From Spartobacteria bacterium (GTDB lineage Bacteria; Verrucomicrobiota; Verrucomicrobiia; Chthoniobacterales; UBA10450): DNA of 60,408 nt. The stretch is taken from positions 1-60,408 of the forward strand of contig PLCM01000005.1 of NCBI GenBank assembly GCA_003134765.1, read 5' to 3'. The notes below the pieces were generated by a model that did no database searches, had not been told where the DNA came from, and saw only the letters and a program-made list of their open reading frames with translations. Both the position numbers and the translations under genes were made by a program. Below are positions 44,369 through 51,976 of this stretch, one piece after another (position 1 is the stretch's first letter; each line of letters starts with the position of its first letter).

Positions 44369-45880
44369 ATGAAAACACACCTGCAAATCCTGATCATCGC
44401 CTTTTGGTTTCTGTTTACAGACGCAGGATGGGCCCAGACGCCAAATCCCAGTCCAGCCCAGCGGATGAAAGCCATTGTTTATCACGAATATGGCTCACCC
44501 GATGTCCTTCGGCTTGAAGAAGTCGACAAGCCGGTTCCGCTGGACAATCAGCTCCTGATCAGAGTTCGCGCGGTGTCGGTGAATCCACTTGACTGGCATT
44601 TCATGGAAGGCACGCCCTACCTCGGCCGCCCTTTGGCGTTTGGATTCCTCAAACCAACCGTCGAACGACTCGGCGTTGACTACGCGGGGACGGTGGAAGC
44701 AGTCGGCAAGAATATCACCGACTTCAAGCCGGGCGATGAAGTCTTCGGAAATCATTTTGGCGCTTTTGCCGAGTATGTAGTTGCTAGCGATAAGGGCATG
44801 GCCTTGAAACCGGCTAATTTCACGTTCGAGCAGGCAGCTTCACTCCCGGTGGCGGCACTCACCGCGTTGCAGGCCCTTCGCGACTACGGAAAGATCCAGC
44901 CGGGACAGAAGGTCTTGATCAACGGTGCATCGGGAGGCGTGGGCACGTTCGCGGTCCAGATCGCCAAGACATTCGGTGCGGAGGTGACCGGCGTCTGCAG
45001 TGGGAGGAACCTGGAACTGGTTCGATCGCTCGGCGCCGATCATGTCATTGATTATACCAAGGAGGATTTCACCCAGCGCGCGGAACGTTACGACCTGATT
45101 CTCGACAATGTCGGCAACCAGCCTTTGTCCGGATTCCGGCGCGTCTTGAATCCCAGGGGGATATACGTCGGGATCGGAGGAGGAGGAGTAAACGACAGCC
45201 GCTGGACTGGTCCGCTGGTTGGCGTGATAAAAATGCTGATAACGAAACGGTTCACGAGCCAGGAGTTGAGAATGATGCTGGCGGAAATCAACAGAAAAGA
45301 CCTGACCATTCTGGCCGATCTCATCCAGGCCGGAAAGATGAAACCGGTTATCGACAAGACTTATCCCTTTAGTCAGCTCCCCGAGGCGATGCGGTATTTG
45401 GAAGAAGGGCACGCTCGAGGAAAAATCGTCTTAACTGTAGGCGATAATATCGAACCATTAGCGCCCGGTGCCAATCGCGCCGCGGGCCCCGCGGGCACGC
45501 CCAGCCCTCTTCTCATTGCGCTTGAGCTCATCGTCATTCCGGCTGGCGTGTTGATCGTGCCAATTATCGCCGCGTTCGTTCTTAATCGCCGCTTCAAGCG
45601 GGGTAACCCAGACAAGAGAGGATTCAGATGGGGCTACTACTTTAGCATCATGTCCATCGTCGCCGGCCTTGTTCTCGGCCTCCTTCTTGAAGCCGGTCCC
45701 ACAGCTCTGATCGTTTGCGGCCTCATTTACGCACTGCTCGCCTGGTTCTTTGCTCAGCGTCGGCGCTGGGCCTGGATTACGCTCACGATTCTCAGCTTCA
45801 ACCCTGTCGTCTGGATCATCAACGCGATCTACCTCTGGAGACGTTGGGCGGAGGGTCCCGTAGCCACGCCAGCAATATAA
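44369..45880 (+). CDS. MDR oxidoreductase fused to C-terminal membrane domain
   Basis: 503 residues. A signal-like N-terminus (ILIIAFWFLFTDAGWAQ) is followed by an MDR enzyme like its upstream neighbour (EYGSPDVLRLEEVDKPVP, GVDYAGTVEAVG, NGASGGVGTFAVQIAKTFG). After residue about 370 comes an extra 130-residue domain with four hydrophobic helices (PLLIALELIVIPAGVLIVPI, SIMSIVAGLVLGLLLE, LIVCGLIYALLAWFF, WITLTILSFNPVVWI). The NADPH site would lie outside the cytoplasm if the N-terminus is a true export signal; it may instead be a membrane anchor. Confidence 0.82.
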   Translation: MKTHLQILIIAFWFLFTDAGWAQTPNPSPAQRMKAIVYHEYGSPDVLRLEEVDKPVPLDNQLLIRVRAVSVNPLDWHFMEGTPYLGRPLAFGFLKPTVERLGVDYAGTVEAVGKNITDFKPGDEVFGNHFGAFAEYVVASDKGMALKPANFTFEQAASLPVAALTALQALRDYGKIQPGQKVLINGASGGVGTFAVQIAKTFGAEVTGVCSGRNLELVRSLGADHVIDYTKEDFTQRAERYDLILDNVGNQPLSGFRRVLNPRGIYVGIGGGGVNDSRWTGPLVGVIKMLITKRFTSQELRMMLAEINRKDLTILADLIQAGKMKPVIDKTYPFSQLPEAMRYLEEGHARGKIVLTVGDNIEPLAPGANRAAGPAGTPSPLLIALELIVIPAGVLIVPIIAAFVLNRRFKRGNPDKRGFRWGYYFSIMSIVAGLVLGLLLEAGPTALIVCGLIYALLAWFFAQRRRWAWITLTILSFNPVVWIINAIYLWRRWAEGPVATPAI

Positions 45881-45986
45881 CCCACCCGAGCGCTGAAGTC
45901 GCCCAGCTCAGTCGGGGCGCGCTCCGGAGAAAACGGCGACAGAGCGCCGTGACCACAGCGACGACGATCTCAAACATTTTGGATTA

Positions 45987-47282
45987 ATGAAGAAGTCGCT
46001 GAAACAAGTCCTTCACAAGCTGGTCGACGTGAAGCCGGGCGAGCTGCGGGCCATGTGGCTCGGCTTTATCTTTCATTTCGTCGTTCTGGCCGGCTATTAC
46101 GTCATCCGGCCGATCCGCGACGAAATCGGAGCCAGTAGCGGCGTGGAAAAGCTGCCCTGGATGTTCACCGCGGTGCTGATCACGATGCTCGCAGCGAACG
46201 CGCTCTTCGCCGCAATCGTCGCGCGCATGTCGCGGCGGCGCTTCATCCCGATCGCCTACCGATTCTTTATCGCGAACCTGGTCATCTTTTACCTGCTCAT
46301 GCGCGTTCTGCCGGCCGATCAACAGCCGCTGCTCGCCCGTTCCTTTTTCGTTTGGGTAAGCGTCTTCAATCTTTTCGCGACGACCGTTTTCTGGGCCTTC
46401 ATGACCGACCTGTTTACGACCGAGCAGGGCAAACGTCTGTTTGGTTTCATCGCCGTGGGCGGTTCGTTAGGCGGAATTCTCGGACCTATCATCACCACCC
46501 TGCTCGTACATCGCGTCACGACCGGAGTCTTCCTTTTGATCTGCGCAGCAATGCTGGAGATCGCGGCGCAATGCGTTCGTTTTTTTCCCTCCAACTTCAC
46601 TACCCAGGGTCAGCCACAAAATTCCGAGAAACCGATGGGCGGAAATATTTGGGAAGGCATCACCCACATTTGCCGTTCACCCTACCTGCTCGGACTTCTC
46701 CTTTTCATCCTCCTTTACACGAGCACGTCGACCTGGGCCTACTTTCAGCAGGCGGACCTCACAAAGTTTCAGATCCAGGATAGCGCCACGCGCACCGCGT
46801 TTTTTGCGAAGCTTGATCTCTCCGTCAACACCCTCACCGTTTTCATTCAGATTTTCCTGACCGGCCGTTTGCTGAAATGGCTCGGCGTCGGACTGACGCT
46901 TGTCCTGATGCCGGTGCTGAGTCTGTTCGGGTTTCTGGCCATTGGAGTTGCGCCGGTGCTCGCGGTGCTCGCTATCTTCCAGGTCGCGCGCCGGGCTGCG
47001 ACCTTTGCCCTGACCCGACCCGCCCGCGAAGTTCTTTTCACCGTCCTGCGACGCGAAGACAAATACAAAGCGAAGAGCTTCATCGACACGTTTGCGTACC
47101 GCGCCGGCGATCAAATTGGCGCCTGGTCCTACGGCGGTCTGCACGATCGCGGTTTCAACGTCAGCGCCACCAGCTACATCGCGATCCCCTTCGTCGCGTT
47201 GTGGTGCGGCTTAAGTCTGTGGCTGGGCCGCCGCCAGGTCGCCCTGGCAAAGCAACGAGAGGAATCGCCGAGGTCTGTTTGA
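45987..47282 (+). CDS. MFS transporter of the NTP/NDP (ATP:ADP antiporter)-like family
   Basis: 431 residues with about 12 helices. GYYVIRPIRDEIG in helix 1, TDLFTTEQGKRLFGFIAVGGSLGGILGP in pieces, and TRPAREVLFTVLRREDKYKAKSFIDTF are signatures of the TlcC-like branch of the MFS found in free-living bacteria. True nucleotide exchange is known only for intracellular members, so the substrate is open. The gene stands alone. Confidence 0.82.
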   Translation: MKKSLKQVLHKLVDVKPGELRAMWLGFIFHFVVLAGYYVIRPIRDEIGASSGVEKLPWMFTAVLITMLAANALFAAIVARMSRRRFIPIAYRFFIANLVIFYLLMRVLPADQQPLLARSFFVWVSVFNLFATTVFWAFMTDLFTTEQGKRLFGFIAVGGSLGGILGPIITTLLVHRVTTGVFLLICAAMLEIAAQCVRFFPSNFTTQGQPQNSEKPMGGNIWEGITHICRSPYLLGLLLFILLYTSTSTWAYFQQADLTKFQIQDSATRTAFFAKLDLSVNTLTVFIQIFLTGRLLKWLGVGLTLVLMPVLSLFGFLAIGVAPVLAVLAIFQVARRAATFALTRPAREVLFTVLRREDKYKAKSFIDTFAYRAGDQIGAWSYGGLHDRGFNVSATSYIAIPFVALWCGLSLWLGRRQVALAKQREESPRSV

Positions 47283-47397
47283 AGCGTTTTGTGACGCGGC
47301 TCGATGAACAATGAGGGGACAGATTGGGGCCGGGGATCGGATAAACCCATTCATTTTCTTGCCTCCTTGCTTAACTGCGGCACCGGGCGGAGCAGAT

Positions 47398-47982
47398 TCA
47401 TGACTTTTCTCCTTTGGGTCCTGAGGTCTTCCGGAGTGTCTTCAATGCGCCTCCCCACGCGATGAGCTCATCCAGCATCTCGTTGACCGAGGACGCTTTT
47501 CGTGAATCCGGCTTGAAGACGCTGAAGTTTTCGAAGTCGGTAAACATTGAGAGCAAGACCTGGTTGCGCACGGTGGCCATTCTCACCTCCGCCAGCACGA
47601 GACGCAGTTGCTCGACCGCCCGCGCGCCACTGACGCCGCCGTAGCTCACGAAGCCGGCCGTCTTGTTGTTCCACTCGGCAAACAGGAAATCGATCGCGTT
47701 CTTAAGCGCGCCGGGGATTCCATGGTTGTACTCGGGCGTGACGAAAACATAGGCATCGAAACTGTCGATCTTAGCGGCCCATACTCTGGTATGAGGCTTA
47801 CTGTATTGTCCGAGGATCGGCGACAGCGGTTCGTCGAGAAGCGGTAGGTTGAAATTTTTGATGTCCACGAGTTCGAACTCGGCGTCGGTGCGCTTCTTCG
47901 CGACTTCATGGACCCACTTCGCTACCGCCTCGCCGTTTCGACCGGGGCGCGTGCTTCCCAGAATGATTGCGATCTTTATCAT
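47398..47982 (-). CDS. NADPH-dependent FMN reductase / quinone reductase
   Basis: A 194-residue flavodoxin-fold enzyme. FMN phosphate loop GSTRPGRNGEAVAKW, isoalloxazine segment TPEYNHGIPGALKNAIDFL and SYGGVSGARA are typical of the YieF/ChrR-like family. It lies 45 bases downstream of the DoxX-like gene in the same direction, so they probably form one operon under the LysR-linked operator at 48484. Confidence 0.93.
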   Translation of the reverse strand: MIKIAIILGSTRPGRNGEAVAKWVHEVAKKRTDAEFELVDIKNFNLPLLDEPLSPILGQYSKPHTRVWAAKIDSFDAYVFVTPEYNHGIPGALKNAIDFLFAEWNNKTAGFVSYGGVSGARAVEQLRLVLAEVRMATVRNQVLLSMFTDFENFSVFKPDSRKASSVNEMLDELIAWGGALKTLRKTSGPKGEKS

Positions 47983-48027
47983 AAGTTCCTCCCTGATGGT
48001 TTCTGAAAAATGCTTCCCGTGATTTTG

Positions 48028-48423
48028 TTACCGCAGTCCCTGAGCTGGGACGCGCTGCTGCAAGAGTCCAGCGAACGCCGAGCGGACGCTCAGGAAAACA
48101 ACGACCCAGAGCAGCGTCACGACGATCGCAAGAGCGAGGCCGCTCGGAGCCATCAGGATGTGAAATATCAAAATGTTCACGATGATGGGAGCAAGCAGCG
48201 TCAGCGCGAGCGGAACGTGCCGATTGACCAGAAGCAGGATGGCCGAGACGAGTTGGAGCAAAAAGACGACGACCAGATAATTGGAAGCGACGAGCGCTCC
48301 GACGAACTGACCAGCCGTTCCGGAAGGTAACGCGCTGTGAATGAAGTGAAGGAACCCGTTCAATCCGAAGACCAGAAAGATAAGGCCCAGAAGGTAGCGG
48401 GCGATGAGAGCAGTGATTTTCAT
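48028..48423 (-). CDS. DoxX-like membrane protein
   Basis: 131 residues, four helices. Family pattern: IARYLLGLIFLVFGLNGFLHF at the start, VSAILLLVNRHVPLALTLLA in the middle. DoxX-type proteins are small membrane redox partners of uncertain function. First gene of the DoxX/FMN-reductase pair; one copy of a 47-bp operator-like repeat lies 61 bases ahead of its start. Confidence 0.85.
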   Translation of the reverse strand: MKITALIARYLLGLIFLVFGLNGFLHFIHSALPSGTAGQFVGALVASNYLVVVFLLQLVSAILLLVNRHVPLALTLLAPIIVNILIFHILMAPSGLALAIVVTLLWVVVFLSVRSAFAGLLQQRVPAQGLR

Positions 48424-48476
48424 GTTAGTTGGTGGTTAGAGTTTTTGTTTAACCGATCGAAAGTTACCTGCGCGCA

Positions 48477-48959
48477 TCAGGAGTCGCCCAATACCATGTT
48501 TGTTGTGCTACCATGCTTTTCCGGCATGATGGGATTCCCCTCCCCTTTGCGAGTCTCCCGATCGTTCGTTTCGTTGAACTCAACGATCAGAAAGCTCGTT
48601 GCCTGCTTTGATCCGTTAGGCACTTTGAAATCGCTATTGGCCGGAACCCAAGTCCATCGAGACGGAAAGGCAGGCTCGCCGTCTCGCGGTAACAGTTGAT
48701 CGATCTTGTCCAGCGTCACGACCAGTCGATCTCGGCCATCGTAGGGCGGCAACCATTCCGAATTGGCCGGAACCGCGACCGTCGATACCCGCACTTCTTG
48801 AGTTTCGAATATCGTGGTCTTGGGGCTCTCGTTCTTATCCGGCAGGCCCGGAGCCACCGTGTTGTTGGTCGAGGGGTCGAGATTTTCCATTTCGCGCTCC
48901 TCTTGCAGGGCGTGATGCATCTGGAACCGCTCGACGATATCGAGAACATTGTTATTCAT
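48477..48959 (-). CDS. Conserved hypothetical protein, 160 aa
   Basis: ATG 48959 (MNNNVLDIVERFQMHHALQE), with AAGAGGAATGCG ahead. The middle reads TIFETQEVRVSTVAVPANSE and WLPPYDGRDRLVVTLDKIDQ and looks like a single-domain cupin, though motif support is thin. The last 16 codons (PEKHGSTTNMVLGDS) are made from the duplicated 47-bp repeat, so the natural C-terminus was probably changed by that duplication. Divergent from the LysR gene, with an operator copy between them. Confidence 0.65.
   Translation of the reverse strand: MNNNVLDIVERFQMHHALQEEREMENLDPSTNNTVAPGLPDKNESPKTTIFETQEVRVSTVAVPANSEWLPPYDGRDRLVVTLDKIDQLLPRDGEPAFPSRWTWVPANSDFKVPNGSKQATSFLIVEFNETNDRETRKGEGNPIMPEKHGSTTNMVLGDS
48484..48530. 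promoter_or_regulatory. Duplicated LysR-type operator, copy 1
   Basis: TCGCCCAATACCATGTTTGT, then CCATGCTTTTCCGGCATGAT: 47 bp identical to copy 2 at 49013 except for two bases. It holds an inverted repeat CATGC-TTTTCCG-GCATG. It lies upstream of the DoxX/FMN-reductase pair and inside the 3' end of the hypothetical gene. Confidence 0.6.
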
Positions 48960-49012
48960 CGCATTCCTCTTTCTGGTTGGGTTTTGGGGAAAATACCTGC
49001 GACGTTTTGGAT

Positions 49013-49059
49013 TCGCCCAATACCATGTTTGTTTTGCTGCCATGCTTTTCCGGCATGAT
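49013..49059. promoter_or_regulatory. Duplicated LysR-type operator, copy 2
   Basis: Same 47-bp sequence as at 48484, in the divergent gap between the hypothetical gene (minus) and the LysR gene (plus), ending 11 bases before the LysR GTG. LysR regulators typically bind such a dyad next to their own gene. Confidence 0.65.
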
Positions 49060-49070
49060 AGAATGCGGCA

Positions 49071-49967
49071 GTGGAACTGCGGCACCTGCGATATTTTCTG
49101 GCGGTGGGCGAAGCGTCGAACTTCACCAAGGCCGCCGCGCGGCTTCGAATCGCGCAACCGGCGTTGAGCCGGCAGATCCAGGACTTGGAGGATGAGATCG
49201 GCGTGGACCTTCTGCGCCGCAGCCCGCGCGGCGTGACCCTTACGGCGGAAGGAAAACTTTTCCTGGAGGAAGTCCGCGAGCTGTTGAAACACGCCGATGA
49301 GTCGGTGGAAAGAGTGCGAGCGCTGGCCCGGGGTGAATATGGCGAGTTGCACATTGGCTACGCCGCGGTTCCCACCACCGAGATATTGCCCCGAACGCTG
49401 GCCGCGTTTCAAAAAGCAGCGCCACGGGTAAAGGTGTTGTTGCATAATCTGTCTAGCGATGAACTCATCGCCGGACTGCGAAACGCCACTCTGGAACTCG
49501 CGATCATGGTCCAGCCCACCGACGAGCAAACTGTGGGGATCGAGTTTGAACTGTTGCGCACGTTCCCGTTGGGCGTGGTGATGAGCGCGGCGCATCCCTT
49601 TGCCCGGTTGAAATCCATCCCGTTGGAAAAATTAGCGCCCAAACCGCTCGTCGGTCTCAGTCGCAAGGACTACTCCGAGCATTACCGTTTCCTCGATCGC
49701 CTCTTCGCCCCTCTCCATGTCAAACCACGCCTCGCGGTGGAATGCGACGGCGTGAGTTCGCTGATCACCGAGGTCGAGGCCGGACACGGCGTCTCTCTGG
49801 CGACCCCAGTCTTTAAACTCGTAATTGGCAAACGACTGCTCTACCGCCCACTCACGGGTACGACTCAAACGGCGGCCGTCGGCATTGCACGTGCCACAAA
49901 GGGTGACATGACGCCCGCCGGAGAGAAATTTTGCGAGATCCTGCGCAGGACATCTCGTTCCAAGTGA
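49071..49967 (+). CDS. LysR family transcriptional regulator
   Basis: 298 residues from GTG 49071. N-terminal helix-turn-helix MELRHLRYFLAVGEASNFTK, AAARLRIAQPALSRQIQDLE; then the type 2 periplasmic-binding-like effector domain (GELHIGYAAVPTTEILPRTL). CatR/BenM-like subgroup by the LRHLRYF start. Likely controls the DoxX/FMN-reductase pair and itself through the repeated 47-bp site. Effector unknown. Confidence 0.93.
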   Translation: MELRHLRYFLAVGEASNFTKAAARLRIAQPALSRQIQDLEDEIGVDLLRRSPRGVTLTAEGKLFLEEVRELLKHADESVERVRALARGEYGELHIGYAAVPTTEILPRTLAAFQKAAPRVKVLLHNLSSDELIAGLRNATLELAIMVQPTDEQTVGIEFELLRTFPLGVVMSAAHPFARLKSIPLEKLAPKPLVGLSRKDYSEHYRFLDRLFAPLHVKPRLAVECDGVSSLITEVEAGHGVSLATPVFKLVIGKRLLYRPLTGTTQTAAVGIARATKGDMTPAGEKFCEILRRTSRSK

Positions 49968-50018
49968 ACGAAAGATCCTGGGCTGTAACCGCCGCGCTCC
50001 GCCGCCGTGTCTGAAAAA

Positions 50019-50036
50019 GCCTCGACTGAGCGAGGC
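50019..50036. terminator. Possible hairpin between convergent genes
   Basis: GCCTCG-ACTGAG-CGAGGC forms a 6-bp stem between the stops of the LysR gene and the convergent Old Yellow Enzyme. No clear T-run on either side, so termination is only possible. Confidence 0.3.
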
Positions 50037-50072
50037 GCCTACAGCGGGATGGTCGGAATCACCGGATTTCGA

Positions 50073-51227
50073 TCACGATGATGAATCCGGAACGCCGTGT
50101 TGTTCTTCGAAACATGATTCGAAGCTCTTCAGATCTACCGGAACCCGGGGCTGCGCGCCTTTCGGGCCCGCCCGGAGATATTGAACCGGCCACGCGATTG
50201 GTTCGTCGAGTTCTCGAGCCGCTCGCAAGGTCCAATACGGATCGCGCAAAAACTCGCGCGCCATGATTACCGCATCTGCCTGTCCCGTCCGAATGATGTG
50301 CTCCGCCTGAACTGGAGAAGTAATCATGCCGACCGCACCCGTCATGATGTCAGCTTCGCCGCGGATCCGCTCGGCAAAGGCTGTTTGGTAACCGGGACCG
50401 ACCGGTATTTTCGCATGAGGCACGTTACCACCGGAAGAACAATCGATGAGATCAACTCCCATTGGCTTCAATTGCCGGGCAAGGGTGATCGAATCGTCAA
50501 CATTCCACCCGCCCTCAATCCAATCCGTCGCGGAGATGCGCAGGAATAATGGCAATTCCTTCGGCCATTCGGATCGAACTGCCGCCACAACCTCAAGGCA
50601 AAGCCGGATTCGATTCTCGAATGACCCTCCGTAATCGTCCTCTCGTCTATTGCTCAGAGGCGACAGAAACTCGTGAATCAGGTAGCCGTGCGCGGCATGG
50701 ATTTCCACGACGCGGAAACCAGCCCGGCAGGCGCGGCGCGCGGCGGCAGCGAAAGCGGCGACAACTTCTTGAATGCCATCAAGGGTAAGGGCCTGCGGCA
50801 TCGGGTAGGTTTCGGAAAACCGTAATGCGCTTGGGGCCACGACCTTCGTCCAGCCTCCTTCGCTTTCAGGAACCGCATCGTGACCTTCCCATGGCCGGCT
50901 GGTGCTCGCCTTGCGGCCGGCATGGGCCAGTTGCATTCCAGCGATGCTTCCCTGTTCATGAATGAAACTGACGATTCGACCCAGCATCTCGATGTGCCCA
51001 TCGGCCCAGATGCCGAGGTCCTGCGGACTGATTCGTCCCTCGGGGAGAACCGCCGTCGCCTCAGTCAGGACCAGGCCGGCGCCGCCCACGGCGCGGCTGC
51101 CGAGGTGAACGAGATGCCAGTCGTTCGCGTATCCGTCCCGGCTCGAATACTGGCACATCGGCGAGACAAATACGCGGTTCGCGAACTTCAAACCACGAAT
51201 CGCGAGCGGATCAAACAGGCTGGGCAT
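50073..51227 (-). CDS. NADH:flavin oxidoreductase, Old Yellow Enzyme (YqjM/XenA type)
   Basis: A 384-residue FMN TIM barrel that reduces activated C=C bonds. Visible: NRVFVSPMCQYSSRDGYAND (with the YqjM-class Cys), QLAHAGRKAS, the His pair in VVEIHAAHGYLIHEFLSP, LSNRREDDYGGSFENRIRL and MAREFLRDPYW. Normal length. No operon partner; convergent with LysR. The substrate is probably an electrophilic enone or xenobiotic. Confidence 0.95.
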   Translation of the reverse strand: MPSLFDPLAIRGLKFANRVFVSPMCQYSSRDGYANDWHLVHLGSRAVGGAGLVLTEATAVLPEGRISPQDLGIWADGHIEMLGRIVSFIHEQGSIAGMQLAHAGRKASTSRPWEGHDAVPESEGGWTKVVAPSALRFSETYPMPQALTLDGIQEVVAAFAAAARRACRAGFRVVEIHAAHGYLIHEFLSPLSNRREDDYGGSFENRIRLCLEVVAAVRSEWPKELPLFLRISATDWIEGGWNVDDSITLARQLKPMGVDLIDCSSGGNVPHAKIPVGPGYQTAFAERIRGEADIMTGAVGMITSPVQAEHIIRTGQADAVIMAREFLRDPYWTLRAARELDEPIAWPVQYLRAGPKGAQPRVPVDLKSFESCFEEQHGVPDSSS

Positions 51228-51401
51228 CTTAATTATCAGTTTCGGCTATTGGTTATTGGATGTCACCCGCCAAACACGAGCTCGTCACGGCGCAGGATCG
51301 GTTTTTCAAGTCCTTTTCGCGTTTCAACGAAGTCCTCTCACCGCCAATACCGTTATGGTAATTATAGAAACTGGCCTGCAAAGTGCTCAAGAAAACTGAC
51401 G

Positions 51402-51929
51402 ATGTGTTTAGCACTTTATTTGGCCGCTTCCCAGGGATTACCACTGATTCCCTGGGACCAGGCAAACCCGGCCTTCCACGTACTCCGTTTGCCAAAGCGT
51501 GCCGACGGCGTCCGAAAGCATTTTCGAGGCAAGTTCGTTTACTACGCCGCCTCGGCGCAGGGTTGTTCGTGCGCTTTCAACTACGAGCACGAGGACGACT
51601 CGATCTTGCAGTTGAAAAATTATCTTCGGAACGCGCTCATCTGCGTCAAGGAAGTCGAAGTGTTCGCCTGCCAGGTCGGTGCCGAGGAGCAGGAGACACA
51701 ACACGCTTTAACTTCTTCCCCGGAGGGAATTGCTCTGGCCGACTTCTCCTTCAAGGATGGCCAGCACCTTACGGTTCGCCTAGGAAATTCTTCGCTGCGT
51801 GCCAGTGAAGCCGAAAAATGTTTACAGCGCGTGACGCGACCGGTTCCGCTGTTCAACCGCAGGGCGCACCGCGATCCAACTCTGCACGCGGCATCTGTTG
51901 GTCCACCGAATCATCAACTTGCGCATTAA
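51402..51929 (+). CDS. Conserved hypothetical protein, 175 aa
   Basis: ATG 51402 (MCLALYLAASQGLPLIPWDQ). Distinctive points: a Cys-rich middle (AAQGCSCAFNYEHE, written here in part), an acidic helix (DSILQLKNYLRNALICVKEV) and a basic C-terminal tail. I recognise no domain. Composition and a clear globular core support a real gene. No operon partner. Confidence 0.6.
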   Translation: MCLALYLAASQGLPLIPWDQANPAFHVLRLPKRADGVRKHFRGKFVYYAASAQGCSCAFNYEHEDDSILQLKNYLRNALICVKEVEVFACQVGAEEQETQHALTSSPEGIALADFSFKDGQHLTVRLGNSSLRASEAEKCLQRVTRPVPLFNRRAHRDPTLHAASVGPPNHQLAH

Positions 51930-51976
51930 AAAGCGCCCGAATACCACTCCGTTGAAGCGCTCGTGACACTGAGCGC

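Noticed and set aside
48960..49595. N-terminal extension of the 160-residue hypothetical protein to 372 residues
   Set aside because: The extension is antisense to the LysR gene and has no ribosome site; ATG 48959 is the natural start.
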